The notes below the pieces were generated by a model, which was not told where the DNA came from, did no database searches, and saw only the letters and a list, made by a program, of their open reading frames with translations. The position numbers were made by a program, and so were the translations under genes. DNA of 64,000 nucleotides from Paralithodes platypus (taxonomy: Eukaryota; Arthropoda; Malacostraca; Decapoda; Lithodidae), in NCBI GenBank assembly GCA_032716605.1, contig CM064552.1:3866844-3930843 (forward strand), in the 5' to 3' direction. Below are positions 62,471 to 64,000 of this stretch, piece by piece (the stretch's first letter is position 1; each line of letters begins with the position of its first letter).

Positions 62471-62835
62471 TTAAGGGGAATGGTTAATTTTTGGGTTGAT
62501 TTTTGTCATGTATGTATTATTTTTTAGTTTCCTCCCTAGACCTCCATCTAACTTAAAATGGCAACCCCAGGATCTCCCTTCAGGATATATTTGTACATTT
62601 TTCGGTAAAAATAATATCCGGCCAATGGACGGTTCCTCCTAAATTACATGCTCGCTCTCGCTCGCCAGGTAAAATTCGACACCTAAATTGTGCGAAAGGT
62701 CTTAACAGTGACAAAGAATTGGGGTGAAAGGTCTTAAAATCGCCAAACTAATTTGAACGTCTTAAAATCTGAAAAATAATAGTTCTAAGCATGAGGAATA
62801 CGTTGGACCAGAAAAATACATCCAACCCCCCTTAC
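62471..62835 (+). mobile_element. A-family element, full length
   Basis: TTAAGGGGAATGG to CCAACCCCCCTTAC (right TTAA decayed). Dyads are weakened (TTCGGTAAAAATAATATCC). Confidence 0.7.
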
Positions 62836-63007
62836 GAGTTTCTCCCCGGAACGGGCTGCAATGTCATATGATAGTAACTACTCCTTGTAACTCCCTGTAC
62901 CTATCTCTCCAAGGACCGTACGTGATCACAGCAAAGGCCTGACTATAAGAAGAAAGGATCAACAAGAGTTAATCTGTATCAAACCTCGCCATTCTGAGTT
63001 CCACTTA

Positions 63008-63924
<917 letters not shown>

Positions 63925-64000
63925 CTCCAACTTTTTAGGTGAGAGGTTATTCTCTCTTGCCTCTGAAGCCATGTTGGCCACACAGCTTGGTACTGGAAGG
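63925..64000 (-). pseudogene. Possible BED-zinc-finger (hAT-type) relic, cut by window end
   Basis: The minus frame LPVPSCVANMASEARENNLS then PKKLEEH-stop resembles the segment around the Cys and LKPSKLxRH of ZBED/hAT transposase-derived proteins. It is 25 residues long, ends at a stop and continues past the window edge. A chance match is quite possible. Confidence 0.2.

Overview
The window looks like non-coding-rich genomic DNA of an invertebrate eukaryote, most likely an arthropod and plausibly a decapod crustacean. Support: very long (CT)n, (AC)n and (TA)n tracts, one intron-split animal gene, CR1/Jockey-like and RTE-like LINEs, a Penelope-like element, a mariner relic and tRNA-derived SINEs. 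No bacterial gene organisation, rRNA, tRNA gene, CRISPR array or viral gene was found. The taxon call is inference; no species is claimed.

The only host gene I can support is a PP2C-family Ser/Thr phosphatase of the PPM1E/PPM1F (POPX/FEM-2-like) type on the minus strand. Three consecutive internal exons are visible: 43128-42985, 37236-37140 and 28715-28551. They splice in phase (144 + 97 + 165 nt) and encode about 135 residues of the C-terminal half of the catalytic domain. The first coding exons (with the DGH motif) and the last one are not seen here. The rest of 28.5-43.1 kb is intron.

Almost everything else is repeats. At least four families of short non-autonomous elements are bounded by TTAA: A (about 335-375 bp, ends GGGGAGG/CCTCCCC), B (about 190-217 bp foldback, ends CCCCTTCAG-like), B2 (about 430 bp, ends CCC..GGG) and X (about 490 bp). 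They insert into one another and share single TTAAs at junctions, so 17.85-19.97 kb is tiled end to end by them. Further foldback families are called C, D, F, G, H and I, plus a short repeat E. Two tRNA-derived SINE families (I, II) and one separate SINE at 52.67 kb are present. No autonomous TTAA transposase is visible.

Retroelements: LINE family 1 (4.1-4.7 kb minus; 55.7-58.3 kb plus, nearly the full RT), LINE family 2 (30.6-31.6 kb plus; 48.9-50.9 kb minus; two 3' UTR-only pieces) with an unusual 10-bp tandem tail, another LINE 3' end at 33.7-34.1 kb, and an RTE-like 3' end at 60.0-60.4 kb. A Penelope-like element (PLE) occupies 48.0-51.96 kb minus and is split by LINE 2 inside its GIY-YIG domain. 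Its terminal repeat, seen three times, carries a hammerhead-ribozyme-like fold followed by a conserved N-terminal peptide.

The most notable observations concern the PPM1 gene. The 5' splice site of the exon at 37140 is embedded in a 41-bp minisatellite that repeats the donor sequence four more times downstream. The exon ending at 42985 has an A element starting at intron position +6, and its 3' splice site is duplicated about 130 bp upstream.
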